Positions 63,933-64,000 of a stretch of DNA of 64,000 bases are shown one piece after another (position 1 is the stretch's first letter; every line of letters begins with the position of its first letter). The notes beneath the pieces are model-generated. The model saw only the letters and a program-made list of their open reading frames with translations, had not been told where the DNA came from and did not search any database. The DNA lies in contig NZ_AP023189.1 of assembly GCF_012767755.2 (NCBI RefSeq), positions 5,892,001 through 5,956,000 on the forward strand. Direction: 5' to 3'. The stretch comes from Pseudomonas tohonis (lineage in GTDB: Bacteria; Pseudomonadota; Gammaproteobacteria; Pseudomonadales; Pseudomonadaceae). A program made the translations under genes and the position numbers.

Positions 63933-64000
63933 ATGAAAGCCCATGCCATTGCCGCCCTGTTCCTGACCAGCCTTTCCGCCACCGCCTTTGCCCTGCCCTC
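63933..64000 (+). CDS. Start of a probable paralogue of the repeat protein (truncated by window end)
   Basis: The ATG at 63933 has GAGGAG about 10 bases ahead. Only 22 codons are visible: M-K-A-H-A-I-A-A-L-F-L-T-S-L then an A-rich stretch ending in 'AFALP', a Sec signal peptide. The first 14 residues match the neighbour at most positions (MKTQAIATLFLTGL), and the upstream block is shared. Whether the rest also carries VAEGGADR repeats cannot be seen. Confidence 0.75.
   Translation, partial: MKAHAIAALFLTSLSATAFALP

Overview
The window is GC-rich chromosomal DNA from a Pseudomonas. From memory, most of it follows the gene order of P. aeruginosa PAO1 from about PA4839 to PA4880: speA, a YciH-type SUI1 protein, a Nudix protein, DUF2333, gcbA, ctpL, dsbD, aroQ, accBC, prmA, dusB-fis, purH, purD, retS, marC, urtABCDE, ureDAB/C, the PA4872-type decarboxylase, a YegD-type Hsp70, osmE and a bacterioferritin-like protein. 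The first 17.7 kb (partial MBL hydrolase, DUF606 transporter, diguanylate cyclase, Cache chemoreceptor, pbpC with the alpha-2-macroglobulin yfhM, MATE pump, GAF-GGDEF, and a MocR-regulator/azoreductase cluster) I cannot tie to that PAO1 block. I see no rRNA, tRNA, IS element, prophage or CRISPR array.

Layout. 0-17.7 kb: envelope and signalling genes. 17.9-24.2 kb: polyamine synthesis (speA) and small conserved genes on the minus strand, then gcbA on the plus strand. 24.2-31.5 kb: the phosphate-type chemoreceptor ctpL behind a Pho-box-like site, dsbD, then aroQ-accB-accC ending in a strong terminator. 31.5-38.6 kb: prmA, a zinc-ribbon membrane protein, dusB-fis, purH and purD. 38.6-42.5 kb: the sensor kinase RetS and a MarC protein, separated by a REP-rich spacer. 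42.5-52.3 kb: a urea uptake and hydrolysis block (urtABCDE, then ureD-ureA-acetyltransferase-ureB-ureC). Both halves have sigma-54-like promoters and NtrC-like sites, so nitrogen limitation probably turns on uptake and urease together. 52.4-54.6 kb: a small accessory patch (toxin-antitoxin pair, DUF805, DUF3592, glycine-rich orphan). 54.6-62.8 kb: zinc finger, oxaloacetate decarboxylase, small lipoproteins, PsiF, YegD, two OsmE paralogues, a ferritin-like protein and AsmA. 63.0-64.0 kb: a secreted 13-residue repeat protein and the start of a probable paralogue, sharing an upstream block at identical spacing.

Three non-coding patterns stand out. (1) Five intergenic elements, each of two facing arms built from degenerate 7-nt units (type CAAGCTG), sit at fis/purH, purH/purD, urtA/urtB, urtD/urtE and ureB/ureC, all co-directional junctions that are not tightly overlapped. 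(2) REP-like palindromes of the form GCGAAT-GA-ATTCGC recur near 17.7 and 41.4-41.7 kb. (3) The repeat protein and its neighbour share a leader or promoter block. The repeat-protein locus and the heptad hairpins are the best candidates for something not yet described.
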